Assembly: GCF_001700435.1 (NCBI RefSeq) | Contig: NZ_LYPC01000016.1 | Location: forward strand, 124,001-188,000 | DNA: 64,000 nucleotides | Direction of reading: 5' to 3' | Source: Paenibacillus pectinilyticus | GTDB taxonomy: Bacteria > Bacillota > Bacilli > Paenibacillales > NBRC-103111 | Part shown: positions 31,148 through 40,557 of the stretch, piece after piece | Numbering within the stretch: the stretch's first letter is position 1 | Layout: every line of letters begins with the position of its first letter | Made by a program: the position numbers and the translations under genes | The notes under the pieces: generated by a model | What the model was told of the DNA's origin: nothing | The model's input: only the letters and a program-made list of their open reading frames with translations | Database searches by the model: none

Positions 31148-32902
31148 TCACTGCCATATCAACCGAATAATGGTTCCTTCCCCCAGTTGGGTCTCAACCG
31201 CAATTCGGCCCCCCATGGCTTCAATCAGCCCCTTGGATATCGCCATCCCGAGTCCAGATCCGTTGGATGTGGATGCCGTATCCGTACCGCGGTAATAACG
31301 CTCAAACAGCCGGTTTAATGTAACTTCATCCATGCCATTGCCATTGTCGGCGAATTGAATCATGATTTTGCTTCCATCTTCACTCCCCCAGAGAGAGACC
31401 GTCAAAATCGTATCAGGCTGGTTATGAAGAAGTGAATTGGCTGTTAAATTATTAACGACGCGCTCCAGCCATGGGGTGTACAACGTAGCCCAGACATCGG
31501 TTTGCGCAGCATGAAATACAATGCGCTGCATCCCGTAAGCAGGATCAGCCCCAGCCTGAATGAGCATTTGCTCCAGCCAAGCGTTCAACTCAACCTCCAT
31601 CGTTACCGGAGGAAGAATACCTGTCTTCAGCCGATACGTCATCGCAAGATCGTTGATAAGCGCATCCATATGGGCTGATTTATCCAACATGGTTGCTGAG
31701 AACTTGCGTGCCTCCTCTTGGGACCAGTCATAAGCAGGCTCCGCAAGTAAATGGGCATAGCCTGTAATCGAAGACAACGGTGTTTTCAAATCATGCGTAA
31801 TCCCCACAATCCATTCTTCCCGCAGGCTCTCCGACTGCTCCCTCGTAGCTAGATCCCTCTGCAAGGCGGTGGATAACTTCTCGATTGAAACCATCACCTC
31901 GGCAAAAATGCGGTACCGTCGCCGCCATTTGCCTGTTGGCGTACGGCTGCGATGGAAGCCTTTGCGATCAACAGGCTCTTGATACACCGCGTTGCCTATG
32001 GAATCCAGCCATACCAGCATATGGAGCATCGGCGCTCCAAAACGATGGGCCTGCCATAGGGATAGCAAGACAAACAAAATCAATAAGACACCCAACATGA
32101 CAGCTGAACCACGAATGAAAACTGTTACTTCCTCTGGCATCCACGGTTTCGTGCCCAGATTCCCTCGGGTATTTGGCTCTCCAACTAGCCATGTGCGTCC
32201 CGTCTGCTCATCATAGGAAGTTTTAATACGATAGCCGTATCGATCGTTATACAGTGTCCGAAGCGCAAGCTCCTGAACCGAATATTGGGACGGCACCTCT
32301 TTAGGTTTGTTATAAGCGTTCAGTTCCACGCCTGACGAATCCAACAATTGAACAAAAGCATGAGCCGTTTTGAGTTCCTCCGCCAAGGCATCAGGGATCA
32401 CTAACGACTTGTCGTCAGCAGCGCCTGTTCCATTACTCACCTGCTTTAATAGAGGGTCTAATCGATTTGGAGCCCCATATACCAACGTATACAGCCTTCC
32501 GTCCTTCTCTTGAACCAATAGTGCCAGTTGGTATGGAAACGGTGTTGCCCCTGTCCAATAAGCTACCAACTCCCCAGGTCCATATTGCGTGGGTACATCT
32601 TGCGGTGTATTATAGGCATTTTCTACATGCCCCTTCTCATCAAGACTTTGCAGCCAGCCATCGTGATCCTTCACTTGTTCCAACAAGCTCGGAGCAAAAC
32701 GAATACCCTCTTTTCCGAGCACAGAAGATTCTACAACCCTTTCCAACCCTACACTGGCAAAATCACGCGTGACACTGATTTCAACAAAACGCTGCAGCAT
32801 CCAGAAGATCGTAAACCCCGCGATAAGCAAGACAACCATGCCCGCGATAGCGAGCTGAAGAACGAACTTTAGCGTTAATCGGCGCTTGATATTCATGGTC
32901 AT
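31148..32902 (-). CDS. Sensor histidine kinase with duplicated extracellular motif
   Basis: A 584-residue membrane kinase. Helix 1 is near residues 12-38. A large extracytoplasmic sensor follows to about 265, then helix 2 (VMLGVLLILFVLLSLW). The catalytic part has the phosphoacceptor His in GITHDLKTPLSSI (near 373), the N box VVNNLTANSLLHN, and G boxes DNGNGM and GSGLGMAIS. The sensor contains two copies of a motif: ENAYNTPQDVPTQYGPGEL and LNAYNKPKEVPSQYSVQEL, about 130 residues apart, pointing to an internal duplication. The start overlaps the regulator's stop (ATGA). The signal is unknown; cell-envelope sensing is plausible. Confidence 0.88.
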   Translation of the reverse strand: MTMNIKRRLTLKFVLQLAIAGMVVLLIAGFTIFWMLQRFVEISVTRDFASVGLERVVESSVLGKEGIRFAPSLLEQVKDHDGWLQSLDEKGHVENAYNTPQDVPTQYGPGELVAYWTGATPFPYQLALLVQEKDGRLYTLVYGAPNRLDPLLKQVSNGTGAADDKSLVIPDALAEELKTAHAFVQLLDSSGVELNAYNKPKEVPSQYSVQELALRTLYNDRYGYRIKTSYDEQTGRTWLVGEPNTRGNLGTKPWMPEEVTVFIRGSAVMLGVLLILFVLLSLWQAHRFGAPMLHMLVWLDSIGNAVYQEPVDRKGFHRSRTPTGKWRRRYRIFAEVMVSIEKLSTALQRDLATREQSESLREEWIVGITHDLKTPLSSITGYAHLLAEPAYDWSQEEARKFSATMLDKSAHMDALINDLAMTYRLKTGILPPVTMEVELNAWLEQMLIQAGADPAYGMQRIVFHAAQTDVWATLYTPWLERVVNNLTANSLLHNQPDTILTVSLWGSEDGSKIMIQFADNGNGMDEVTLNRLFERYYRGTDTASTSNGSGLGMAISKGLIEAMGGRIAVETQLGEGTIIRLIWQ

Positions 32903-33642
32903 GGCGCGGATAATTCTTGCAGCTCATCTTTCACAATCTTATAGCCAAGACCTCTGACGTTAACGATAAACTTCGGATAGGACGGATCTGCTTCGATACG
33001 TTCTCTTATACGGTGAATATGCACCATGACCGTATTATCATCACTGAAAGCTTCTTCTCCCCAAACCTTTTCATACAATTCACTTTTGGTGTAAATCCGA
33101 TTCGGATTTTTACATAAGAAGAGCAGCAATTGGAAGACAAGCGCTGGACAGGAAACAACCTGTCCCTCCACGAGCAGTTCCCCTGCTAACTCATCTAACT
33201 TAAACCGGCCGTAATCGAAGACGTTCGTCGATCTAGGTGAGGTTGCCTCTGACAGCTTACCGTATGTTGAACCAACATATCGCCGCAGCTGTGCGCGTAT
33301 GCGGGCAACCACTTCCAGTGGATTAAAGGGTTTGGTTATATAATCGTCTCCGCCAATTGCAAAGCCGGTCAGCTTGTCAAAATCGGACGATCGAGCTGTC
33401 AGAAACAGAACTGGCGCATCGGTCGTTTGCCGAATAAACGGAAACACATCAATTCCGCTGCGTCCAGGCAGCATCACATCCAATACAATGACATCGTATT
33501 TTTTGGCTTTGCAAGCCTCAATCGCCTCTTCACCTGTTTTCACTGAATCGACATGTAGATAGCCTTCCTTACGTAGTACCGTCTGTAATAGCTCCAAAAT
33601 GGATTGCTCATCATCAACAAGCAAAATCCTTGCATCATTCAT
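32899..33642 (-). CDS. OmpR-family response regulator
   Basis: A 247-residue regulator. The receiver has LLVDDEQS, phosphoacceptor Asp in IVLDVMLPGRSG (near residue 53), and DDYITKPFN. The DNA-binding winged helix is at about 145-240 (CPALVFQLLLFLCKNPNRI, NTVMVHIHRIRERI, NVRGLGYKI). ATG 33642 follows GGAAGGAGA. It heads an operon with its kinase. The promoter at 33678-33731 and that of the downstream hydrolase share a TTAAG-N6-TTAAG element at the same place, so autoregulation and control of the hydrolase are the likely roles. Confidence 0.92.
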   Translation of the reverse strand: MNDARILLVDDEQSILELLQTVLRKEGYLHVDSVKTGEEAIEACKAKKYDVIVLDVMLPGRSGIDVFPFIRQTTDAPVLFLTARSSDFDKLTGFAIGGDDYITKPFNPLEVVARIRAQLRRYVGSTYGKLSEATSPRSTNVFDYGRFKLDELAGELLVEGQVVSCPALVFQLLLFLCKNPNRIYTKSELYEKVWGEEAFSDDNTVMVHIHRIRERIEADPSYPKFIVNVRGLGYKIVKDELQELSAP

Positions 33643-33677
33643 GGAGGCAGTCTCCTTCCGCTAACTGATATTTTTAC

Positions 33678-33731
33678 ATCATAACATGATTTTTCTGGCT
33701 AGGAATTTTACCAACCTTAACGGAAGCTTAA
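33678..33731 (-). promoter_or_regulatory. Autoregulated promoter of the two-component operon
   Basis: On the minus strand TTAAG, 6 bases, TTAAG (33731-33716), then exactly 32 bases, then TATGAT (33683-33678). The arrangement matches that upstream of the hydrolase gene base for base in spacing, so one regulator likely reads both. Confidence 0.65.
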
Positions 33732-33746
33732 TTCATTTCACATGCC

Positions 33747-33778
33747 AAAAAAGCAGGCGCCGCGGCGTCCTGCTTTTT
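33747..33778 (-). terminator. Terminator of ileS
   Basis: AAAAAGCAGG...CCTGCTTTTT with an inner GCCG/CGGC stem gives a strong hairpin with a T run in either direction, 12 bases past the ileS stop. Confidence 0.85.
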
Positions 33779-33790
33779 CAAATCTTTACT

Positions 33791-36700
33791 TTACTCAATC
33801 AGTAATCTGCATTGGTACTCCCCGAACGAAGCGGATTCCATTTCTGGCACCGCGGCATATCTAACACTGGATAGCAGCACGTTTTCCTGCAGCACATCCT
33901 CAAAGCGCAGCAGCGCTGTTTTCAACTTAGCATCCACATCAAGAACGAGATGAACGCGTTGTTCGATCGGGAGCCCTAGCTTTTTACGATAATCCTGAAC
34001 CGCACGTACGACTTCCCTCACAGCACCTTCTTGTTCCAATTCCTCGGTCATTGCCACGTTTAAGGCGACCGTCATCTGGTACCCCGATGCTGAGGCGAAG
34101 CCCTCATTCGCTTGCTTTTCTACAAGTAAATCATCAAGCAAGATATGCAAGGTTTCTCCCTCCACCGTAACATCCAGATAGCCGTTGTCCATGGTTGCTT
34201 TCGTTTGTTCAGGAGATAACTGCTTCAAATACGTTTGCACAGGCCCTACGAGCTTCCCATACTTTTTCCCTGCTGTCTTCAAGTTTAATTTGAAAAGGAA
34301 GCGTACGAAACCAGCATCACTCTGTACTACGCGGATTTCTTTGACATTGATCTCATCCTTGATAATGTCTTCAAACTGACCTAAATTATATTCGCGGTCA
34401 AGGGACACAAATAATTCAGACAGCGGCATCCGGGTCTTAATTCCCGTTTCATTCCGGATATTGCGAGCCAATTCAACGATTTGTCTCACAGCTTCCATAT
34501 CATTTTCAAGCGTTACATCGTATACAGACTCATCTACCGTCGGGTAATCGGCTAGGTGAACACTGTCCATACCTCCCAAATTACCGTATAAATCATCTGC
34601 AAGTAACGGCGCATAAGGAGCTATCATTCGTGCAAGGATCAATAGAACGTCGCGTAACGTTTGATAAGCAGATACCTTATCCTCCGTAAACCCGCTCCCC
34701 CAAAACCGATCCCGCGAACGCCGGATGTACCAGTTGCTTAATTCATCTACAAAAGCTTCGATTTGCTTCGCTGGGTTCAAGAAATCATTGATCTCAAGCC
34801 CCTTCACAACGCCCTGCAGCGTGCTGTTCAATCGCGACACGATCCATCGATCCAAAACATTCACTGTTTTCTGCCGCGAATGCTCCTCTGGCTTATACTG
34901 ATCAATCGTCGCATACAACGCATAGAAAGCATGGGTGTTATGGATTGTATCTATAACTTTGGATTTCGCTTCGGCTACGATTTGCTTGGAGAATCGTTTG
35001 CTATTCCAAGGTGCGCTGTCAGCTAACAAAGCCCACCGGAAAGCATCCGTTCCAAATTCGTTGATGATTTCCCATGGATCGATGCCGTTGCCCTTGCTCT
35101 TGGACATTTTTTGGCCTTTCTCATCAAGGACATGACCTGTTGAAAGAACAGCTTTGTACGGAGCTTTCCCATTATAGAGGGTGGAGACAGCCAATAAGCT
35201 GAAAAACCAGCCTCTCGTTTGATCAATCCCCTCGCAGATCATATCAGCAGGATACTGCTCCTGGAATTGTTCGATGTGTTCAAATGGCTGATGATACTGG
35301 GCAAATGGCATCGAGCCGCTATCGAACCAGACGTCAATTACTTCCGACGTTCGATCCATGATACCGCCGCATGAGCAGCGAAGTTTCACTTCATCCACGT
35401 AGGGTTTGTGCAGTTCAAGACTTTCATCGATCGGATGAATCGACTTCTCCCGGAGATCCTTATGGCTGTCTGGCGCATATTCCGCTGTGCAATCTTGGCA
35501 TACCCATACATTCAGCGGCGTCCCCCAATAGCGATTCCGACTGATATTCCAATCGACAAGTTCTTCCAGAAATTTACCAAAACGACCTTCGCGCAGATGT
35601 GCAGGATACCAGGTAACTTGACTGTTGTTCTCGATCAATTGATCTTTAATTGCTGTCGTTTGGATGAACCAACTCTCGGTCGCGTAATAGAGAAGCGGCG
35701 ATTTACAGCGCCAGCAGAACGGGTAGCTATGCTCATATCGCTCCTTAGAGAACAATAGATTACGCTCAGATAAATACTTCACAATATCAATGTCGCAATC
35801 TTTCACAAACCGTCCTGCAAAATCTGTGATCAGATCGGTGTAACGCCCAGCCGTGTTCACGACATTCACGAAATCCAATTCGTGCTGACGGACAGTGCGG
35901 TAATCATCTTCCCCGTGGGCAGGAGCAATATGAACGATCCCTGTACCGCTAGTGTCGCTGACGTAGTCCGCGTCTACGACGAAATGTCCTTTGTTCACAC
36001 TTACATAGCCAAATGGCGCCACATAAGGCGTGCCTATGAATTCAGCACCTTTATGCGTGGATAGGATTTCGTAGTCTTCTTTCATAACCTTTTCGACTAA
36101 ATTACTGGCTACGATATACACTTCGTCATGCTTTTTTACTTTGACATAATCCAAATTTTTATTGATAGCCAAAGCTACATTTGCAGGCAATGTCCACGGC
36201 GTTGTCGTCCAAGCTAGGAAATGTTCAGGCCCGCTTTTACTTGTGAATTTCACGGTGGCGCTCAAATCTTTGACGTCCTCATAGCCTTGTGCAACTTCAT
36301 GAGAACTGAGCGTTGTCTGACAATCTGGACAGTACGGGCTTACGCGGTGACCTTTATACAGGAGTCCTTTTCGATGAATCGTGGATAAAATATGCCATAC
36401 ACTCTCGATATAATCGTTCGTCAGGGTCACATACGGGTGTTCCATATCCGTCCAGTAGCCGATCGCTTCGGTCATTTCACGCCACTGTTTCTCATATTCG
36501 AAAACACTGCTTTTGCACTTCTCCACGAATTCGGCGACTCCGTAGGTTTCAATCTCCTGCTTACCGGAAATGCCTAGCTTCTTCTCCACACCAAGCTCGA
36601 CAGGAAGTCCATGCGTATCCCAACCTGCTTTGCGGACGACGCGGTAGCCAGACATCGTTTTGTAACGGCCGATGAAGTCTTTAATCACACGCCCAAGTAC

Positions 36701-36871
36701 GTGCCCGATATGAGGCTCGCCATTCGCAGTTGGAGGCCCTTCATAAAAAACAAAGTTCGGCTTCCCCTCGCGGTTTTTTATCGATTGACGGAACGTATCC
36801 TGTTGTTTCCACTGCTCAAGAACACGAAGTTCACGAGTCCTTGCCTTCTCTTTTACATCCACTTTTCTCAT
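33791..36871 (-). CDS. ileS: Isoleucyl-tRNA synthetase, type-2-like
   Basis: A 1026-residue class I synthetase that charges tRNA-Ile. The HIGH-type motif is in NGEPHIGHVLGR (near residue 50), and KMSKSKG near 600 is the second catalytic signature. DTHGLPVELGVEKK and the editing domain are present. Length above 1000 residues and the N-terminal FVFYEGPPTANG...IKDFIGRYKTM sequence fit the eukaryote-like IleRS2 group, whose members tolerate mupirocin, rather than the roughly 920-residue IleRS1 of Bacillus. ATG 36871 (MRKVDVKEK) has GAGAGG 9 bases upstream; the long upward extension of the frame is only the T-box leader. Expression is controlled by that T-box. Confidence 0.94.
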   Translation of the reverse strand: MRKVDVKEKARTRELRVLEQWKQQDTFRQSIKNREGKPNFVFYEGPPTANGEPHIGHVLGRVIKDFIGRYKTMSGYRVVRKAGWDTHGLPVELGVEKKLGISGKQEIETYGVAEFVEKCKSSVFEYEKQWREMTEAIGYWTDMEHPYVTLTNDYIESVWHILSTIHRKGLLYKGHRVSPYCPDCQTTLSSHEVAQGYEDVKDLSATVKFTSKSGPEHFLAWTTTPWTLPANVALAINKNLDYVKVKKHDEVYIVASNLVEKVMKEDYEILSTHKGAEFIGTPYVAPFGYVSVNKGHFVVDADYVSDTSGTGIVHIAPAHGEDDYRTVRQHELDFVNVVNTAGRYTDLITDFAGRFVKDCDIDIVKYLSERNLLFSKERYEHSYPFCWRCKSPLLYYATESWFIQTTAIKDQLIENNSQVTWYPAHLREGRFGKFLEELVDWNISRNRYWGTPLNVWVCQDCTAEYAPDSHKDLREKSIHPIDESLELHKPYVDEVKLRCSCGGIMDRTSEVIDVWFDSGSMPFAQYHQPFEHIEQFQEQYPADMICEGIDQTRGWFFSLLAVSTLYNGKAPYKAVLSTGHVLDEKGQKMSKSKGNGIDPWEIINEFGTDAFRWALLADSAPWNSKRFSKQIVAEAKSKVIDTIHNTHAFYALYATIDQYKPEEHSRQKTVNVLDRWIVSRLNSTLQGVVKGLEINDFLNPAKQIEAFVDELSNWYIRRSRDRFWGSGFTEDKVSAYQTLRDVLLILARMIAPYAPLLADDLYGNLGGMDSVHLADYPTVDESVYDVTLENDMEAVRQIVELARNIRNETGIKTRMPLSELFVSLDREYNLGQFEDIIKDEINVKEIRVVQSDAGFVRFLFKLNLKTAGKKYGKLVGPVQTYLKQLSPEQTKATMDNGYLDVTVEGETLHILLDDLLVEKQANEGFASASGYQMTVALNVAMTEELEQEGAVREVVRAVQDYRKKLGLPIEQRVHLVLDVDAKLKTALLRFEDVLQENVLLSSVRYAAVPEMESASFGEYQCRLLIE

Positions 36872-36935
36872 ATTTCCCATCCTCTCTCTACCTACAACTT
36901 GAAGTTCATTCATTGACGGAAACGTGAGAAAACGC

Positions 36936-37205
36936 AAAAAAATCCCGCCCCATAAGGGACGAGATTTCATCTCGCGATACCACCCTAGTTCCGTAACGAT
37001 CATGTAGAACATGATCTTACGACACCTCTTACTACGTACCATCATACGCATCCTTTGTAACGGCTGGAACCCGGGTCAGCTTACTTAATTACTTCAGCTT
37101 TCCTTCTCGGAGAGGATTTTCAGCTAAGTCTTGAACGTTGGCTTTCAGCATGCACCAACTCTCTGTGGAACAAGGGGATTAGCGTACTCTTTCTCGTCAA
37201 TGAAT
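36936..37205 (-). ncRNA. T-box leader of ileS (isoleucine specifier)
   Basis: On the minus strand the T-box sequence AACTAGGGTGGTATCGCGA lies at 36990-36972, just before a terminator whose arms AATCTCGTCCC and GGGGCGGGATT precede a T run (36967-36936). Upstream is stem I, with the AGAGAG bulge region (near 37165) and GAAAATCCTC, in which ATC at 37117-37115 is the probable isoleucine specifier codon. Uncharged tRNA-Ile would stabilise the antiterminator and allow ileS transcription. Confidence 0.93.
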
Positions 37206-37293
37206 TTTAATCGAACATTCAGTTAATTCATTTTTGCATCAATAGGAGAAAAAGTCAAATGGTTTCACCCGCATGGATTAGCGGATTTATTGA

Positions 37294-39426
37294 TCATTGG
37301 TCTTCATAGGTTAGACCATGACCCAGTATGTATCGATTACCATTGCTATCTTTATAGGCATAGGTGAGTCCTTCGGGCATATAGTTGTCCTTATCATAAC
37401 CCGACACATCGTTTCTCGACACGCAATTCCCATTTTCATCAACCGCAATGACGGCTTCACTCGCTGGCAAGGTTAATGGTAATACACCGATAGGCCGGAT
37501 GTTGCCTGCCATAACTTCAAATTGTGCCTTATAGAAGGTATCGTAGCCTGCAATCAAAGCATCTGCCAATGGCTCAACATGGCCGAGGATCCATGGCAAA
37601 GTCACATTGACACTCATAATAACTTTACCGCCACGGCTATGAATGCTTTCTGCAACTTCTCTTAGATGATCCATACCGGTTAAGGTCGTTTCTTGGTAGG
37701 AAGAACCATCTAGAGCGGTTTCTGTCTTATTCTCACAAATTTCAAGCTCCAATAATCCTGGCGTAGCAGAGAAATAAGCGCCCGATTTGGGGTGTAAGAA
37801 CACAATCGCGATTTCAGCTTCCTCATAGTGATCAGTTAACGTAAAATGTCCAAGCTCCTGACATTCTCTCTTTGCTTTTGCCGTGTATGCAGTTGCTCGT
37901 TCTGTCTCCTTATGAAAAACTTCCACATAAACCAACTTATTCCCTAGTTTTTCAACAGTTAAAGGCAATGTCTGCTTTTGATTCTTCAGCACGGTTACTG
38001 ACTTTATATGCGCTTGATACGCAGCTTCCCAATGAGCAGGGTTACTAACGGTTGCTGTAGCTGCATCTGTTGAAACATAGGTACGATCATCGAACAGACC
38101 TAGAGTAAACATTTCGGTAAGAAGACGTACATTCGCTTGATCGATACGTTGCTCACTTATCCATCCATTCGTGATTGCTGCTTTCAAATTTTCAATATCA
38201 TTGGTATCCGCAACCAGATCTGTACCTGCGTTAATAGCTTTAGCAAAACGTTCAGCTTCGCTTAATGCTTCAACGCCCCAACTCATTTTGCTCGTAATGC
38301 CGCTGTCGCTGTTGACATAGCCTTTGAACCCTAGTTTATCTCTTAGGATATGCTGGAGGAAGTAGTGATTGAATGTAAAACCGACCTCTTCGTATGGTAT
38401 GTCTTCACCCTCGAATTGTTGGACGACACTCTTCTTAATACTTGGCATCGAATAATAAGGCATAATGGAGGAAGTGCCATGATCAACCGCAGCCTGAAAG
38501 GGAGGTAAATGATACTTCTCCAGGCTTCCTGGCGTCGGATATAAATTCCACTTTCCTTGCTCATAATGAGGATCAAAGCCATTTTCCCTTGCCCCTCCAC
38601 CTGGGAAATGCTTCGTTGTCATCGCAATGCTATGTGTTCCTAAGCGCTCCCCTTGAAAACCGTCGATAATGCGGCCGATGGCATCTGCAATAAATACTGG
38701 ATCTTCACCAAACGTACCATACGTCCGTTGCCATCTAGGATCTGTAACCGTATCAGCCATATACATATAGCCTTTTCTTATCCCCGTAGCATCCCATTCA
38801 TCGTGGGCGATTTGGGCAAATTGGCTAATAAGTGAGGCATCACCGCCATTTTTAATATCGCCCTTAGCTGCTCCCGCGAGGCCTAGCGTTCCTGGCCAAG
38901 TGGAGAAAATGCCTGCTGCATCATTCATACCAAAGATAAATTCTGTATTTTCGTTTCTTGAATTAGATGCGATTAAACAAGGAATACCGAGGCGTGTTCC
39001 TTCACATACTTCGTTCATAGTATTCACCCACTCGGCCATTTGAGCTGGGCTCCAGTTATCTCTCAGAATGAAGTGACGTAAATGCATGTTTTCGAGCGTA
39101 TGCGTGGTTCCCATTACTTTGGTAATGGCGAAAATACTTTCTCCCTTTTCAACAATACCTTCATCCAGCACACCATTGTGACTTGTCTTACTCTTATCCT
39201 TCTGAGAAAGCCCCATCTGACGTGTATTAATCAGCATCATCCCGATCTTCTCATCTACATTCATCAAAGAAACCAGGTTCTCTGCCCGTTCCTTCGGACT
39301 CAAACGCCAATCTTTATAGGGATCTAGTTTCCCGTTGCCATTCAAATCTTTAAATTGTAATCCATCCACTTCCATGATGTTCTTGGATCTCACTTCTAAA
39401 TGAGGTTGTTTCTTGTCCATTTCCAT
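37294..39426 (-). CDS. Glycoside hydrolase family 3 protein (beta-glucosidase-like)
   Basis: A 710-residue enzyme without a signal peptide, so probably cytoplasmic. The N-terminal TIM-barrel domain carries RWQRTYGTFGEDP and AMTTKHFPGGGARENG. The expected nucleophile Asp lies in GYVNSDSGITSKMSWG (near residue 375; other GH3 enzymes have SDW here). The C-terminal alpha/beta sandwich begins around 465 and ends YILGHGLTY. GH3 enzymes release terminal beta-linked glucose, xylose or N-acetylglucosamine. ATG 39426 has AGGAGG 8 bases upstream; the TTG two codons before is an artefact. It is divergent from an AraC regulator and beside a sugar ABC transporter and a sulfatase. Confidence 0.9.
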   Translation of the reverse strand: MEMDKKQPHLEVRSKNIMEVDGLQFKDLNGNGKLDPYKDWRLSPKERAENLVSLMNVDEKIGMMLINTRQMGLSQKDKSKTSHNGVLDEGIVEKGESIFAITKVMGTTHTLENMHLRHFILRDNWSPAQMAEWVNTMNEVCEGTRLGIPCLIASNSRNENTEFIFGMNDAAGIFSTWPGTLGLAGAAKGDIKNGGDASLISQFAQIAHDEWDATGIRKGYMYMADTVTDPRWQRTYGTFGEDPVFIADAIGRIIDGFQGERLGTHSIAMTTKHFPGGGARENGFDPHYEQGKWNLYPTPGSLEKYHLPPFQAAVDHGTSSIMPYYSMPSIKKSVVQQFEGEDIPYEEVGFTFNHYFLQHILRDKLGFKGYVNSDSGITSKMSWGVEALSEAERFAKAINAGTDLVADTNDIENLKAAITNGWISEQRIDQANVRLLTEMFTLGLFDDRTYVSTDAATATVSNPAHWEAAYQAHIKSVTVLKNQKQTLPLTVEKLGNKLVYVEVFHKETERATAYTAKAKRECQELGHFTLTDHYEEAEIAIVFLHPKSGAYFSATPGLLELEICENKTETALDGSSYQETTLTGMDHLREVAESIHSRGGKVIMSVNVTLPWILGHVEPLADALIAGYDTFYKAQFEVMAGNIRPIGVLPLTLPASEAVIAVDENGNCVSRNDVSGYDKDNYMPEGLTYAYKDSNGNRYILGHGLTYEDQ

Positions 39427-39567
39427 GATCAATACCTCCTAATGAATGGGTTACCGCTTTCTTGATTTACTGTTATACTGCTATAATAACAACAAAATAT
39501 TGAAAATAAATGATACTTATTGCTAGAAATATTGTAATTATTGCTGTTCGAAAGGAAGCCAATCCCC

Positions 39568-40479
39568 ATGAAGCCATCTGTTCTTATTCCAGTCATCAGT
39601 CATGGTTTTGAAATGAATTACTTTAGTAAATCTCACGATTGGCTTATGAAAAATAACGAGTCTTCCCTTCATCCTTCCCAAATCCAGGATTTATTCCGAT
39701 TACATAGGCACGATGTGACAGAAATCCTTGTATTTTTAGAGGGGGAGGTCGAATTTTTTTGTGAAGGTCAGTCCTATTCCCTCAAGAGAGGAGATGTTGT
39801 AATCATCCCTCCTTATGCCGTTCATCAAGCGGTTGTTAAAAATTTCGATACCTATAAACGCATCATTGTTAGTGTCAGTGAACATTTAATGGATGACTTT
39901 ATGTCTAGCTCCCCCTCTATGAAAGAGCATGTTATCAATCAAAAGACACAAGGCTCCTACGTGCTCCATCTGCATGCCAAAATCTTTCAACATATCACTT
40001 CTTCTCTTCAAGAAATGAATCAAAGACTAACAAATGGGGAAAACAATCATTCCTTTTCGATCAACTATTTATTATTCCAAGTACTTCAGGACATCTTTGA
40101 CCCTGCAAGCAGTATCCCAAATCTTTCTAACAAAAATGAACAAGACCCCAGATTCATAGCTATACTTGAATACATTGAATCTCATTTGACAGAGTCGGAT
40201 TTAAGCTTAGATAACGTATCCGATTATTTCCATTTAAATAAATACTACTTCTCTCATTACTTCACAAAAAATATGAACCTTCCCTTTTATCGCTATGTAT
40301 CCTTAAAGCGACTATCCTACGCTGTAACTATGATTAGACAAAATCAAATATCCATAGAGCATATTTCCTTAAAATGTGGATTTCCCGATTATTCCAGCTT
40401 TTATAGGCTGTTCAAAAAGGAATACAACCTTTCCCCGAAAAAGTTACAAAAAGAATTCAAACACTTACAGCCTAAATAA
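39568..40479 (+). CDS. AraC-family regulator, divergent from GH3
   Basis: A 303-residue regulator. The N-terminal cupin part includes LHRHDVTEILVFLEGEVEF and GDVVIIPPYAVHQAVV. The C-terminal AraC domain (about 205-300) has FHLNKYYFSHYFTKNMNLP and CGFPDYSSFYRLFKKEYNLSPKK. ATG 39568 follows AAAGGAAG. Its base composition is noticeably more AT-rich than neighbouring genes. Because it is divergent from the GH3 gene over about 140 AT-rich bases, it probably controls it and perhaps the adjacent transporter. The ligand is unknown. Confidence 0.9.
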   Translation: MKPSVLIPVISHGFEMNYFSKSHDWLMKNNESSLHPSQIQDLFRLHRHDVTEILVFLEGEVEFFCEGQSYSLKRGDVVIIPPYAVHQAVVKNFDTYKRIIVSVSEHLMDDFMSSSPSMKEHVINQKTQGSYVLHLHAKIFQHITSSLQEMNQRLTNGENNHSFSINYLLFQVLQDIFDPASSIPNLSNKNEQDPRFIAILEYIESHLTESDLSLDNVSDYFHLNKYYFSHYFTKNMNLPFYRYVSLKRLSYAVTMIRQNQISIEHISLKCGFPDYSSFYRLFKKEYNLSPKKLQKEFKHLQPK

Positions 40480-40516
40480 TGAAACTAACGGCATAAACCC
40501 ACACAGCTTAAAGTAA

Positions 40517-40548
40517 GAAAGCCTCCGCCACCCCGGCGAAGGCTCTTC
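40517..40548. terminator. Terminator between AraC gene and transporter operon
   Basis: GAAAGCCTCCGCC and GGCGAAGGCTC pair with a single mismatch around a short loop, between two convergent genes; it can serve both directions. Confidence 0.75.
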
Positions 40549-40557
40549 CCACTTCAA

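Noticed and set aside
36872..37051. 60-residue N-terminal extension of ileS
   Set aside because: It translates the T-box leader and its terminator; the ribosome binding site supports ATG 36871.
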